IMG/VR virus record: IMGVR_UViG_3300042691_025412 | Location: 1-20,723 of that record | Strand: one strand, 5' to 3' | Source: a virus | Length of the DNA: 20,723 nucleotides | Part shown: piece by piece, positions 6,216 to 13,284 of the stretch | Numbering within the stretch: position 1 is the stretch's first letter | Layout of the letters: every line of letters begins with the position of its first letter | Translations under genes and position numbers: made by a program | Notes under the pieces: model-generated | Told to the model about the DNA's origin: nothing | The model's input: the letters and a program-made list of their open reading frames with translations, nothing else | The model's database searches: none

Positions 6216-6491
6216 TTAAAAACCTTTGAAATCATCTGGAAGTCTTTCGCAAATGTTGTTTCTCCACCATTCGCTAAATATTATTTTTCTAGAATAATAT
6301 CGCCACAAGTGCATAGGCCATAAAAAAACACACTCAGCGGCTAATTCCAGTAAAAACAAATCTTCTAAATTATCAAAAAATTCTGGGTCATCATCAACTA
6401 TTTTTGTTATTTGCAACCCAAACATGATTCCCCCAATTAAAAAATACGTTAATAATAAAATTATAATAATACTTCCCATAGTTACTTCCAT
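6216..6491 (-). CDS. Small membrane protein, unknown
   Basis: The 91-residue protein has a strongly hydrophobic N-terminal helix (about 6-27, GSIIIILLLTYFLIGGIMFGL) and a second amphipathic or hydrophobic segment (about 45-62, with ELAAECVFLWPMHLW), ending in a charged aromatic tail. The ATG at 6491 lies within the last codons of the preceding gene, a 10-base overlap; an inner ATG at 6479 would remove the overlap. It is the last gene of its run, directly upstream of the PARP promoter. No family is recognised. A small phage inner-membrane protein is the most that can be said. Confidence 0.7.
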   Translation of the reverse strand: MEVTMGSIIIILLLTYFLIGGIMFGLQITKIVDDDPEFFDNLEDLFLLELAAECVFLWPMHLWRYYSRKIIFSEWWRNNICERLPDDFKGF

Positions 6492-6688
6492 TTTTTTGTT
6501 ACATCGTCAAATTTTGACTCATTATTTGTTACATAGTCCAAAAACAATTTTTGCATTGCTGGTGGAACTGGATATCCGTTTACATAAACAACATCCATTA
6601 CTATTTCGACTTCTTGGCCAGCTGGAAGTGGCATATTTTTTGCCACTTCAACTGCTTCTTTAAGTCTGTAGACTTTATTCTGTATCAT
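6482..6688 (-). CDS. Small conserved-looking phage protein, unknown
   Basis: The 68-residue soluble protein begins MIQNKVYRLKEAVEVAKNMP and contains EVEIVMDVVYVNGYPVPP. The pattern of a short helix then a two-stranded sheet suggests a compact domain. Its ATG overlaps the stop of the upstream gene as TAATG (6686-6690), so the two are translationally coupled, and it overlaps the following membrane-protein gene by 10 bases. No motif indicates a function. Confidence 0.75.
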   Translation of the reverse strand: MIQNKVYRLKEAVEVAKNMPLPAGQEVEIVMDVVYVNGYPVPPAMQKLFLDYVTNNESKFDDVTKKWK

Positions 6689-7128
6689 TAGACGCCAAGA
6701 CTTCTTTTAATTTCTTCAAGTTCCATTTGTGCTCTAAGCTCTGGACTGATTAGTTTATTAAGACGGTCCTCTAAAAGTTCCAACTCTTTTTTCTTCATAG
6801 TAATCTCGATTTTGTCGATTCTTGTTTTGATATCCTCAGCCCAATCATCGAACGTGAAACCGAACCATTTGAACTCTAAAGTTGTTCCTACGATTTTTTG
6901 TGCTTCGTTAAACGCGTTGCGTTTCTCACACAATAAACCTAACATATAAACCAAGTCCTCTACAACAGCACAAACTTGTAGGTTTGTACTTGCTGATGAA
7001 TCTTTGCTGTATCTGAAAGCACAGTTAGTTTTCCAGTTAGGTCTTTCGGCTTTAGCGATAGCTAATTTTTTTGCGTTAACAATCTTTGTTAACTCTTGTA
7101 CCAATTGGTCATTGTTGTTTGTTGCCAT
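6688..7128 (-). CDS. Unknown phage protein with C-terminal coiled coil
   Basis: The 146-residue protein has a central segment ERPNWKTNCAFRYSKDSSAS followed by TNLQVCAVVEDLVYMLGLL, which reads like a small globular core (NWKTNC and a hydrophobic helix). Residues about 100-143 are highly charged and helical (IDKIEITMKKKELELLEDRL) and likely form a coiled coil. It starts 2 bases after the stop of the 445-residue gene upstream and is coupled to the next gene by TAATG, so these are co-transcribed. I recognise the core as resembling uncharacterised phage proteins but cannot name a function. Confidence 0.85.
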   Translation of the reverse strand: MATNNNDQLVQELTKIVNAKKLAIAKAERPNWKTNCAFRYSKDSSASTNLQVCAVVEDLVYMLGLLCEKRNAFNEAQKIVGTTLEFKWFGFTFDDWAEDIKTRIDKIEITMKKKELELLEDRLNKLISPELRAQMELEEIKRSLGV

Positions 7129-7130
7129 AA

Positions 7131-8468
7131 TTAAAAATATAATACTCTTTGTTTGTTATCTTTTTTGATTGTTAAAAGTTTCAAATCCATTTCTACCAAT
7201 TTATAGTAAGAAATCTTTTCAATAACTTTTGGTTTTGTTGTTTTAACTTTAAAATCGCCATCTTTTATCGTTACAACTTTTCTACTAGTCAAATTGTAAT
7301 TCTTGATGTTGTTTTTTCTGTTGTGGTAATAGTTGCCGTTACTGTATTCTGTTTCAGCAGCTTCTAAATTGTAAACTTCATAAGTGTTTTCATCAATCGG
7401 TAAAACAACTTCACCTAAATAAGAATCTCTTTTTCTAGAATAGTAGTCTAAAACTCTAGCAACACTAACTCCAATAGCTTCTGGTGAATTTATCACACCA
7501 CTGAATTTTGAAGCGTTAAATTCATCTAACAACTCAGCATAGTTTGATACTGGTGTATCACTAACTTTAGAAGCGAACTTGGTTAAACCGTTAAAAGGTT
7601 CAAAACTTTCTTGCCAAGTTTCTTTTTTAACTTTATAAAACACATGTGTTTTACTACAACTTGTAGTTGCGTGTGCATCGTTGCTGTACTGATAATTGTC
7701 AGTAAACCAATTGAATTTACCCAAATAGATATAATCTTCCATTTGTTTTGTTTTGTAAGTGCAACCTTCTACCAAGTCTTTAACACCAATTTTTTGTGAT
7801 TGCATTTCAGTGAATTTTTGCGACTCTTGGTAATCAGCACTTGTTGTTGGTAACAAAACCAAATCCTTACCATCCCAAGCATACACAAAAGTCCCTTCTA
7901 AACCTTTACCTTTCATCGCGTTACATTCTTGAAGAATGAACAACAAGTTAGGTACACTGATTTCAAACTCAAAACCTCTTGGGTCGTAAACACGACAATA
8001 AGTTGACCTATGGTCCCAACCGTTTGAATAACCACCAACTTTTTTGTTCAATACGAAACCTTCAGTTGGCACGTTGTCAAATTCAATAGGTTTAAGTGTT
8101 TCATCAGAAGAAACCCTACCAAGACTAGGTGTGAATTTATCATAAGAACCAACAAACTTATCAAGATATTCTTCCTCAGTCATATCAGCATATTGCTTAT
8201 ACCAATTATTTTTATTTTTTGAAGATTCTTCAACGTAATAAGCGTGGTCTTTTTTAGATTTAGCTACACGGTCATTGTACTGCTCAAGTCTTTTTTGTTG
8301 ATATGTAGCATCATCCATGTGGTGATATCTCCACCCATCCCAAGAAGGTTCTTTACGCCATTTTTTACCGTCATGACCTATGACGTAACCCAATTTTCCA
8401 CTATAAGTATCGGTTCTTGGGTTAAAACCAACCTTAACTTTTTCTGCAATAAATAATTTTGAATTCAT
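7131..8468 (-). CDS. Large conserved hypothetical phage protein
   Basis: The soluble 445-residue protein starts MNSKLFIAEKVKVGFNPRTD. It contains notable blocks: KLGYVIGHDGKKWRKEPSWD, VPTEGFVLNKKVGGYSNGWD with HRSTYCRVYDPRGFEFEI, and LEGTFVYAWDGKDLVLLP. The many W, Y and G residues and alternating hydrophobics suggest a mostly beta protein; there is no signal peptide, membrane helix or known catalytic motif. Similar long proteins with the KKVGGY and YDPRGFEFEI blocks occur, as far as I recall, in T4-like and jumbo phages without assigned function. It lies 2 bases upstream of the next gene and may start a transcript after the terminator at about 8502-8558. No clear promoter is seen at its start. 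Confidence 0.85.
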   Translation of the reverse strand: MNSKLFIAEKVKVGFNPRTDTYSGKLGYVIGHDGKKWRKEPSWDGWRYHHMDDATYQQKRLEQYNDRVAKSKKDHAYYVEESSKNKNNWYKQYADMTEEEYLDKFVGSYDKFTPSLGRVSSDETLKPIEFDNVPTEGFVLNKKVGGYSNGWDHRSTYCRVYDPRGFEFEISVPNLLFILQECNAMKGKGLEGTFVYAWDGKDLVLLPTTSADYQESQKFTEMQSQKIGVKDLVEGCTYKTKQMEDYIYLGKFNWFTDNYQYSNDAHATTSCSKTHVFYKVKKETWQESFEPFNGLTKFASKVSDTPVSNYAELLDEFNASKFSGVINSPEAIGVSVARVLDYYSRKRDSYLGEVVLPIDENTYEVYNLEAAETEYSNGNYYHNRKNNIKNYNLTSRKVVTIKDGDFKVKTTKPKVIEKISYYKLVEMDLKLLTIKKDNKQRVLYF

Positions 8469-8501
8469 TCGTTTTTTTATTATTAATATACGTTATTTTC
8501 T

Positions 8502-8558
8502 AAAAAAATAAAGAGTTTTCACTAAAAAAATGTGACTTTTTTCAGCTACTAACTCTTT
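8502..8558 (-). terminator. Probable terminator after the Rnl2-type RNA ligase gene
   Basis: AAAGAGTT (8510-8517) pairs with AACTCTTT (8551-8558), with an inner TCAC/GTGA stem, and on the minus strand it is followed by ATTTTTTT. It begins four bases after the RNA ligase stop. The interrupted stem lowers confidence. Confidence 0.5.
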
Positions 8559-8561
8559 GAT

Positions 8562-9614
8562 TTACACCAACTTAAAGAACATATCTCTAACTTTTGAAGA
8601 GATGTATTTGTTCACATCTTTTGGTTCGATTTTGTTATCAGTCATGGTGTCCATTTCCTCTTTTATTACGTCGTTTACTACCCAACGAATTACATCACCC
8701 AATTTTTTGTTTTCGATTGGTTCTTCGTTAGGGAATACGTTTTCAAGCGCTTGGTTGAAACGACTTTCAGTTACAGCATATTCAACAAAGCTTTGGATTG
8801 ACTCTAATTTCTCAGTGTCAACTGCTGCAAGTGTTTTTACTTTTGAACTAGAGTGTTTTTCACCTTTCACTTTGAAACGGTGTACGTTACCGTTTAGGTT
8901 AGTTGACCATACGATACCTTCACCGATTCCAGAGAACCCAAATGCTTTGGCAACTGGACATTCTTCTTCAACAGCTAGTGTAAGTTCAGACAATTTGTTT
9001 TGAACCAACTGTGGCATGTTAAAGTCAATATCCATTGTCCATGTTTGGAAATCTTCAATATTGTAAATGTTATCCTCAGGGCTTTTTAAATAATGTGAAG
9101 GAATCCAATAAGCTGGTTTTTGTCTAGCTTCTTCTTCGGTTTGTGTAATCGGAGTTACTTTAACACCAAAGATAAAGAATGATTTTGGTAGGTTTGAAAT
9201 ACCAACACCCTTTTGGATGTTACCACCAGCCCATTCACCGTAGATTGTGACGATATTGTGACGAACATCGAACATACCTAACGAATCAATTTGACTAGCA
9301 AATTTTTTAAAAGCTTCTTTATGTGATTCAACAAAGAAAGCAAAACCAGCATTGTCTTTTTCTGGCGTGATAATGTTTTCACGAGATTGTACCCAATACT
9401 CGCTAGTGTTATCATAACCGTATTTGAAAGAAACACCAGCGTTGGTTCCATGAAGTTTTACAGTACCTTTGAATGTAAGTGTTGGTTTTGGTTTAGTGGT
9501 GTCATAAATAGCGTCACCATTCTCGTCTAAACCTACGAAATTGTATTGTCTAAGGATAGTAGCTACTACGCTTCTGAATTGTTCGATAGACGGAAATTTA
9601 ATCATTTTTTTCAT
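8562..9614 (-). CDS. RNA ligase, Rnl2 family
   Basis: The 350-residue protein carries the nucleotidyltransferase motifs of the Rnl2 (T4 RNA ligase 2) family in order: motif I K53-LHGTN (lysine to be adenylated), motif Ia region QSREN, motif III E127 in IYGEWAGG, motif IV E232 in GEGIVW, and motif V K248-V-K250 in RFKVKG. A helical C-terminal domain (about 260-350) follows, as in Rnl2, where it is needed for sealing nicked double-stranded RNA. It would use ATP to seal 3'-OH/5'-phosphate RNA ends. Two in-frame ATGs lie close together (9614 and 9605). A terminator lies upstream (for the beta-barrel gene) and another downstream, so the gene is probably a separate unit. A second, Rnl1-type ligase lies about 4 kb away. 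Confidence 0.92.
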   Translation of the reverse strand: MKKMIKFPSIEQFRSVVATILRQYNFVGLDENGDAIYDTTKPKPTLTFKGTVKLHGTNAGVSFKYGYDNTSEYWVQSRENIITPEKDNAGFAFFVESHKEAFKKFASQIDSLGMFDVRHNIVTIYGEWAGGNIQKGVGISNLPKSFFIFGVKVTPITQTEEEARQKPAYWIPSHYLKSPEDNIYNIEDFQTWTMDIDFNMPQLVQNKLSELTLAVEEECPVAKAFGFSGIGEGIVWSTNLNGNVHRFKVKGEKHSSSKVKTLAAVDTEKLESIQSFVEYAVTESRFNQALENVFPNEEPIENKKLGDVIRWVVNDVIKEEMDTMTDNKIEPKDVNKYISSKVRDMFFKLV

Positions 9615-9644
9615 GATGTAATTTATTGTTTAATTAATACCTAG

Positions 9645-9681
9645 AAAAAAATGGGTGCTATTAGACACCCATTTTTATTTT
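9645..9681 (-). terminator. Intrinsic terminator after the outer-membrane-type protein gene
   Basis: AAAAATGGGTG and CACCCATTTTT (about 9647-9657 and 9665-9675) form a stem with a short loop, and a T-run follows on the minus strand (complement of 9651-9645). It closes the single-gene cassette transcribed from 10187. Confidence 0.75.
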
Positions 9682-9701
9682 TTATAAAATGGTTTATTCG
9701 T

Positions 9702-10187
9702 TTAAAACGCGTAACTAACACTTGGAGTTACATAGTCAACTCCATTCCAGTTGCTGTATGTTAAACCGTAGCTAATATCACCGTAGCTCTTAGATACACC
9801 TAAACCGTATTCAATGAAACCAGCGTCAGATGTAGCAAAGTAACTACCAGCACCTAAAATTACACTACCAGTTACTGAACCCAAAGGAAATGTAGGTTGT
9901 ACACGAACTTGCCAGAAATAGTTTCTTAAATCTTGAGCTGTGGTGTTTGTTGTAACATCACCGTTTAATTGACCACGACCCACGGCTAAACCATAACCAA
10001 TACCCTTGCTAACAATACCATACTCAACACTAGCATAAGTGCTTTGGCTGAACGTTTGTCCGTTAGAATTAGCCAGCGATAAACTAGCTGACACATACTG
10101 GTTTAGTTTTTCTTTTTTAGTTTCTTGAGCTTGTGCTGAAACTGTTAACGCGATAAACGCGAATAATACATAAATTAATTTTTTCAT
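9702..10187 (-). CDS. Secreted outer-membrane beta-barrel-like protein
   Basis: The 161-residue protein has a classical Sec signal peptide, MKKLIYVLFAFIALTVSAQA, with likely cleavage after A20 (AQA|QE). The mature part is made of alternating hydrophobic/polar strands rich in Gly, Ser and Tyr (for example YASVEYGIVSKGIGYGLAVG and YFWQVRVQPTFPLG). It ends in an aromatic-terminated strand VTPSVSYAF; a C-terminal Phe is the BAM recognition signature of outer-membrane barrels. About 8 strands would fit 140 residues. It has its own Bacteroidetes promoter and its own terminator, the organisation of a moron cassette. By analogy with phage Lom-like proteins it may modify the host surface or block superinfection, but that is inference. 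A host-acquired gene is also possible. Confidence 0.82.
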   Translation of the reverse strand: MKKLIYVLFAFIALTVSAQAQETKKEKLNQYVSASLSLANSNGQTFSQSTYASVEYGIVSKGIGYGLAVGRGQLNGDVTTNTTAQDLRNYFWQVRVQPTFPLGSVTGSVILGAGSYFATSDAGFIEYGLGVSKSYGDISYGLTYSNWNGVDYVTPSVSYAF

Positions 10188-10238
10188 CTTTTTTTGTTTT
10201 TAATTTGTTTTTAATTTTATTGTTATTGTTTTGAGGTA

Positions 10239-10269
10239 CAAATATACTACTTTATTTTGTAACCACAAA
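10239..10269 (-). promoter_or_regulatory. Bacteroidetes-type promoter for the beta-barrel gene
   Basis: On the minus strand TTTG (10269-10266), 19 bases, then TATATTTG (10246-10239), preceded by GTAG as in the copy at 12229-12236. The leader to the ATG at 10187 is about 50 bases and A-rich, longer than at the other promoters. Confidence 0.7.
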
Positions 10270-10270
10270 A

Positions 10271-10495
10271 TTATTTATTGTTTTTTTTATTAACTTCTTC
10301 AATTAACCTTTTTTGGAATTTACCAACACCCATGTCAATGTTGTCATTTAGGATTTGTTTACCCTTGTTAATCATAAATTCTTCTGCTCGTTTTTTAACC
10401 TTATATGCCGCATAAAAAACCGCTATATAAGAACCTAATACCACCAATAGTAAAATAGATAGAATCACTATTAAAATCGTCAACGCAATACTCAT
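10271..10495 (-). CDS. Small single-helix membrane protein
   Basis: The 74-residue protein has one long hydrophobic helix (about 3-31, IALTILIVILSILLLVVLGS onward) followed by a basic, amphipathic cytoplasmic-type tail (YKVKKRAEEF onward). The N-terminus-out or signal-anchor orientation follows from the positive residues after the helix. Its ATG overlaps the DNA ligase stop as TAATG (10493-10497), so it is coupled to the ligase gene. No family is recognised; holin, spanin and membrane-anchor roles are all possible and none is supported by a motif. Confidence 0.75.
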   Translation of the reverse strand: MSIALTILIVILSILLLVVLGSYIAVFYAAYKVKKRAEEFMINKGKQILNDNIDMGVGKFQKRLIEEVNKKNNK

Positions 10496-11895
10496 TACTC
10501 TACCAATAAAGTTTTAATCATGTTCTCAATTTCTTTGATGGACTCCAAGGAATCACATGTGTTTTTGTCATCTCTGAACCCAGCAAAAGAAGGGTATAAC
10601 AATGAATAGTTACCATCAATATCGTTTGATAAACCGTTACATTTGCATTGTATTACAGTACCTAACAAGTTCTCTTGGTTTTCTGTGATATAAGCCATCA
10701 TATCTTCTTTAAGACCTTGTGGTCTTGTTTTAACCAATCCATCAGAAGACTCACAGTTAAGACTAGAGATTACATTCTCATTCTTTGTTCCTTTGGTTCC
10801 GTAGTTGAACCCTACAATACGTAAATCAACATCCATTTCCAATTTCATTTTGATTTGCCATGTTGGTTTTCCGTCTTTCCACTCACCATTCCATGCTTTA
10901 AGGATTGTACCTTCTTCACCAGCAGATAACACTTCTTGGAAGTGGGTCATAGCTTGCGCATAATTGTGAACAATAAGGCTTTCAACGATGTTTACATGTG
11001 TTGGACCAACTCTTTCAATAGCTCTTTCCAAATATGCTAAACGTTCAGCGTATTTAAGTTTTGATGATTTGTTGAAGTATTCATCTACTGTAAGACGGTC
11101 CCATACGGTATAACGAATTTTGTCTAAAGCTTCTTCCATCGAACCATGTTTGTCAGTGAACGCTTTTAGTTTTTTCTCATTTTCTTTATCAGTTCTAGAG
11201 TCTTTCTTACCCAAGATGTCAATAAGTGATGCTATGATACCGTTAGACTCATATCTAGGTGTATCAACCATGGTTAACTCACCGTTAAGAACACAATCTT
11301 CAAATGAAGTTAATTCATCTAAGAACTTGGCACCAGTAAGGATTGTTGGCTCACCTTGACGTGATTCCATTTCAACCTCACCACTTCGAATGACAGCGTT
11401 GCAGTAACGACCATCCATTTTGATTTGTGATATACCTTTACCACCTTTTTCAAAAATTTTACGAGCTTTCTTCTCGTCAAAAGATACAGCACCCATATAA
11501 GGTGTATCTTCAATAAGGTCTTTAAACACTTTGTTCATAAACGTAGTACCCATACCAATTTTACAGTCTTTCTCGATAATACGCTCAATGATATAGGCAT
11601 CATCTGTTGATACACCACTCAATAACACTACAAGCCAGTTTATAGCTTCAGACCCAGTGAATTCTCTGTTGTAAATTTTCTCTAACCCAGCTAAAGCCCA
11701 TTCAAGTGTTTCACCACCATCGTTGTCTGGCGTGTATTCTGGAACACGTTTTAGATAGAATTTAACTCGTTTAGAGTTGGCCAAATATAGCACTCTTTTT
11801 AAAAGTTCATTATCTGAGTATTTTCTAAGGATATCAACCTTAGCGTTGTTACCGCTCTCAGCAGCAATCTCGTCAAAAATTTGTTTGATTATCAT
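10495..11895 (-). CDS. lig: ATP-dependent DNA ligase, T4 gp30-like
   Basis: The 466-residue protein has an N-terminal helical DNA-binding region (about 1-130) and an adenylation domain. Motif I is K159-M-D-G-R in QIKMDGR, motif III E206 in LNGELTM, motif IIIa VWDRL (264-268), motif IV EEGTILK (about 327-333) and motif V K349-M-K351 in WQIKMKLEMD. An OB-fold region follows (about 357-466). Length and architecture match T4 DNA ligase (487 residues). It would seal nicks in phage DNA during replication, recombination and repair. It lies one base downstream of a small membrane-protein gene and is coupled to another downstream, sharing the promoter at 12229-12259. Confidence 0.95.
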   Translation of the reverse strand: MIIKQIFDEIAAESGNNAKVDILRKYSDNELLKRVLYLANSKRVKFYLKRVPEYTPDNDGGETLEWALAGLEKIYNREFTGSEAINWLVVLLSGVSTDDAYIIERIIEKDCKIGMGTTFMNKVFKDLIEDTPYMGAVSFDEKKARKIFEKGGKGISQIKMDGRYCNAVIRSGEVEMESRQGEPTILTGAKFLDELTSFEDCVLNGELTMVDTPRYESNGIIASLIDILGKKDSRTDKENEKKLKAFTDKHGSMEEALDKIRYTVWDRLTVDEYFNKSSKLKYAERLAYLERAIERVGPTHVNIVESLIVHNYAQAMTHFQEVLSAGEEGTILKAWNGEWKDGKPTWQIKMKLEMDVDLRIVGFNYGTKGTKNENVISSLNCESSDGLVKTRPQGLKEDMMAYITENQENLLGTVIQCKCNGLSNDIDGNYSLLYPSFAGFRDDKNTCDSLESIKEIENMIKTLLVE

Positions 11896-11896
11896 A

Positions 11897-12208
11897 TTAA
11901 TTATTTAAGATTATTGAGTCACCTACTTTTTTGTTAAGGTATAACTCATGAGTTATTGTATAAACATCTTCACCTTTTTTGGTTTTGATAACCATCTTGT
12001 CATCGGGTAATTTTTTGGTCACTAGACCTTGTGTTGGTTGTGGTCTTTCTGCGGTGACTATAAAGTATACACCAACACATATCAATATTAAAAGGATTGT
12101 TGTAATTAAACAACCCCAACCAGATTTTTTATTATCTGAACTACCAGCGGCTTCAAGCCCTACTTCAGCAATCCCTACTATTAAATCTCCAATTATTTCT
12201 CCAGCCAT
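11897..12208 (-). CDS. Small membrane protein upstream of DNA ligase
   Basis: The protein has 103 residues. A Gly/Ala-rich N-terminal segment (MAGEIIGDLIVGIAEVGLEA) precedes one membrane helix (about 32-52, CLITTILLILICVGVYFIV). The C-terminal region has strand-like blocks (VTKKLPDDKMVIKT, then EDVYTITHELYLNKKVGDSI) that could form a small beta domain. It is the first gene after a consensus promoter and one base from the ligase start, so ligase is read from the same message. No function can be assigned. Confidence 0.78.
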   Translation of the reverse strand: MAGEIIGDLIVGIAEVGLEAAGSSDNKKSGWGCLITTILLILICVGVYFIVTAERPQPTQGLVTKKLPDDKMVIKTKKGEDVYTITHELYLNKKVGDSIILNN

Positions 12209-12228
12209 AATGTTTTTGTTTTAGAGTA

Positions 12229-12259
12229 CAAATATACTACTTATTTTTAATCCTCCAAA
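12229..12259 (-). promoter_or_regulatory. Bacteroidetes-type promoter for the ligase operon
   Basis: On the minus strand TTTG (12259-12256), 19 bases, then TATATTTG (12236-12229), about 20 bases before the ATG at 12208. The -33 box lies inside the 3' end of the HD-hydrolase gene. Confidence 0.7.
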
Positions 12260-12750
12260 CTTTTTCCCAATAATTTTTCCAAATGTTCCCACATTGGTTT
12301 GGCAGCGATGGGTGTATTAAGGTACAAAACACCTTTGAACTCCGCGTATTCCTTGGCATACATGTCAATTTTACCACCGTGTTCGATGTTCGCAATTCTA
12401 TCCGCTAATTTTAAAATAATCGCATCTGGGTTGCTAGCTGTTTTAGGTAGAGTTTTCTCTTTTTTCTCTTTTCTGTTTCTTCCAAGCTCATCAGTAACAC
12501 AGAAAACCATCTCAGCGACTTCAATACCGAAATGTTTTTTAATGTCGTTGTAGCTTATACCATCATCTTCTATGGCATCGTGTAACCAAGCGGCCACAAT
12601 GTATTTCCCAGAGTAACCAAATCGTTTGATTACATCCACAACATCTTGTAAGTGTTTGTGGTATGGAAATATCTCATCATAGGATTGGTTGCTGTGCGCT
12701 TTGATAGCTACCAACTTTGCTTCTTCGTAAGTTTTGTCAGTGTAAGTCAT
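12247..12750 (-). CDS. HD-domain hydrolase of the SpoT/MESH1 type
   Basis: The protein has 167 residues. Metal- and nucleotide-binding motifs of the RelA/SpoT hydrolase domain are present: H31/H33 in FPYHKHLQDV, the HD pair H57-D58 followed by E61-D62 in AAWLHDAIEDDG, and D117 in LKLADRIANI. The size fits a small alarmone hydrolase or MESH1-like enzyme without synthetase or TGS/ACT domains. Such enzymes remove the 3'-pyrophosphate of (p)ppGpp; animal MESH1 also acts on NADPH. In a phage it may lower starvation alarmone during infection. Its ATG overlaps the stop of a 57-residue gene (TAATG). Substrate is inferred; related HD enzymes act on other nucleotides. Confidence 0.85.
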   Translation of the reverse strand: MTYTDKTYEEAKLVAIKAHSNQSYDEIFPYHKHLQDVVDVIKRFGYSGKYIVAAWLHDAIEDDGISYNDIKKHFGIEVAEMVFCVTDELGRNRKEKKEKTLPKTASNPDAIILKLADRIANIEHGGKIDMYAKEYAEFKGVLYLNTPIAAKPMWEHLEKLLGKSLED

Positions 12751-12948
12751 TATCTTCTGATTAAAATGTATTTGTGTTTGTTTTCTTTTTGTTTCGGTAA
12801 CTCAATTTCGGAACAAGGGTTTGATTTGATGTCTGGAATATTCCAATTTGGGTAATAATTACCGAAACCCATTTCTTGACCGTATTCGTTAATTACCCTG
12901 CCGTATCTATCTAGTTTGTGCATATTATCTTCTGATTAAAAGGTATTT
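12749..12948 (-). repeat. 25-bp direct repeat at 12749-12773 and 12924-12948
   Basis: The two copies, ATTATCTTCTGATTAAAA followed by T or G and then GTATTT, differ at one base and lie 175 bp apart. On the minus strand each encodes the tail KY(I/L)LIRR and a TAA stop. The likeness continues upstream at protein level (KQKENKHKY versus KQKRETKNEYKY), so this is an old tandem duplication of a coding 3' end. Confidence 0.75.
12750..12923 (-). CDS. Small 57-residue protein coupled to the HD hydrolase
   Basis: An ATG at 12923 opens a 57-codon frame, MHKLDRYGRVINEYGQEMGF onward to KYILIRR, ending in a TAA that overlaps the HD-hydrolase ATG (TAATG, 12748-12752). The start, the exact junction and the lack of other coding content in the interval support a real gene. 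It includes Tyr/Asn/Trp-rich GNYYPNWNIPDI and a basic tail. It ends in the same LIRR tail as the open remnant just upstream. No family is recognised; it may simply serve as a leader peptide or partner for the hydrolase. Confidence 0.6.
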   Translation of the reverse strand: MHKLDRYGRVINEYGQEMGFGNYYPNWNIPDIKSNPCSEIELPKQKENKHKYILIRR

Positions 12949-13002
12949 ATATTCATTTTTTGTTTCTCTTTTTTGCTTCAATTTACCATTACCAACTAAT
13001 TC
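12925..13002 (-). pseudogene. Possible remnant reading frame ending in KYLLIRR
   Basis: An open stretch of 25 codons without an ATG (ELVGNGKLKQKRETKNEY, then KYLLIRR and stop) precedes the 57-residue gene and is similar to that gene's C-terminus. The upstream gene ends TAATG, but that ATG gives only M-V-N-stop, one base out of phase with this frame. This looks like a coupled small gene broken just after its start, or a lost C-terminal extension of the upstream gene. Confidence 0.35.
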
Positions 13003-13237
13003 TTAAGTAACCACCATCTCTAAATTCCCCATCAACATACTTGGTTTTAAAACCACGTTTGTTTAACTCTTTGATTGCTAAATCTTGTGGGTAACATGAA
13101 ACATCACAAGAAAATTGATTTCTTTTTACTGACATTTCTACCGCTTCCAAACATAACTTAATTTGTTTTTCAACCTGTTCACCTAAGATTGTTTCCGCTG
13201 TTTTTCTAGCCCAGTCGGCCGTAATGTTTTCTTTCAT
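12989..13237 (-). CDS. Small conserved-looking phage protein, unknown
   Basis: The 82-residue soluble protein has a helical N-terminal half (ADWARKTAETILGEQVEKQI) followed by FSCDVSCYPQDLAIKELNKR and a beta-type end with GYLRISW. The pattern of helix, CxVxCY strand, helix and final strand suggests a small alpha/beta domain. Similar short proteins ending in D-G-x-Y-L-x-I-S-W are, to my recollection, found in many phages without function. It is preceded by the terminator-like hairpin after RnlA and by an A-rich leader, with no clear promoter of its own. Confidence 0.78.
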   Translation of the reverse strand: MKENITADWARKTAETILGEQVEKQIKLCLEAVEMSVKRNQFSCDVSCYPQDLAIKELNKRGFKTKYVDGEFRDGGYLRISW

Positions 13238-13256
13238 ATTATTTATTTTAAAGGTT

Positions 13257-13284
13257 ATGCTCTAACCCATAAGGATTAGAGCAT
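13257..13284 (-). terminator. Hairpin at the end of the Rnl1-type ligase gene
   Basis: ATGCTCTAA (13257-13265) pairs with TTAGAGCAT (13276-13284), plus two C-G pairs inside. The 9-bp stem includes the stop codon of the ligase. The T-tract on the minus strand is poor, so termination may be weak or the hairpin may protect the mRNA end. Confidence 0.5.

Noticed and set aside
8557-9003. A 148-codon plus-strand frame opposite the Rnl2-type ligase
   Set aside because: It is antisense to a motif-complete gene, rich in Ser/Phe/Thr as expected for a complement, and overlaps a terminator.
12749-12948. CRISPR or attachment-site interpretation of the 25-bp repeat
   Set aside because: There are only two copies, 175 bp apart, and each encodes the end of a reading frame; no spacers, integrase or tRNA is nearby.
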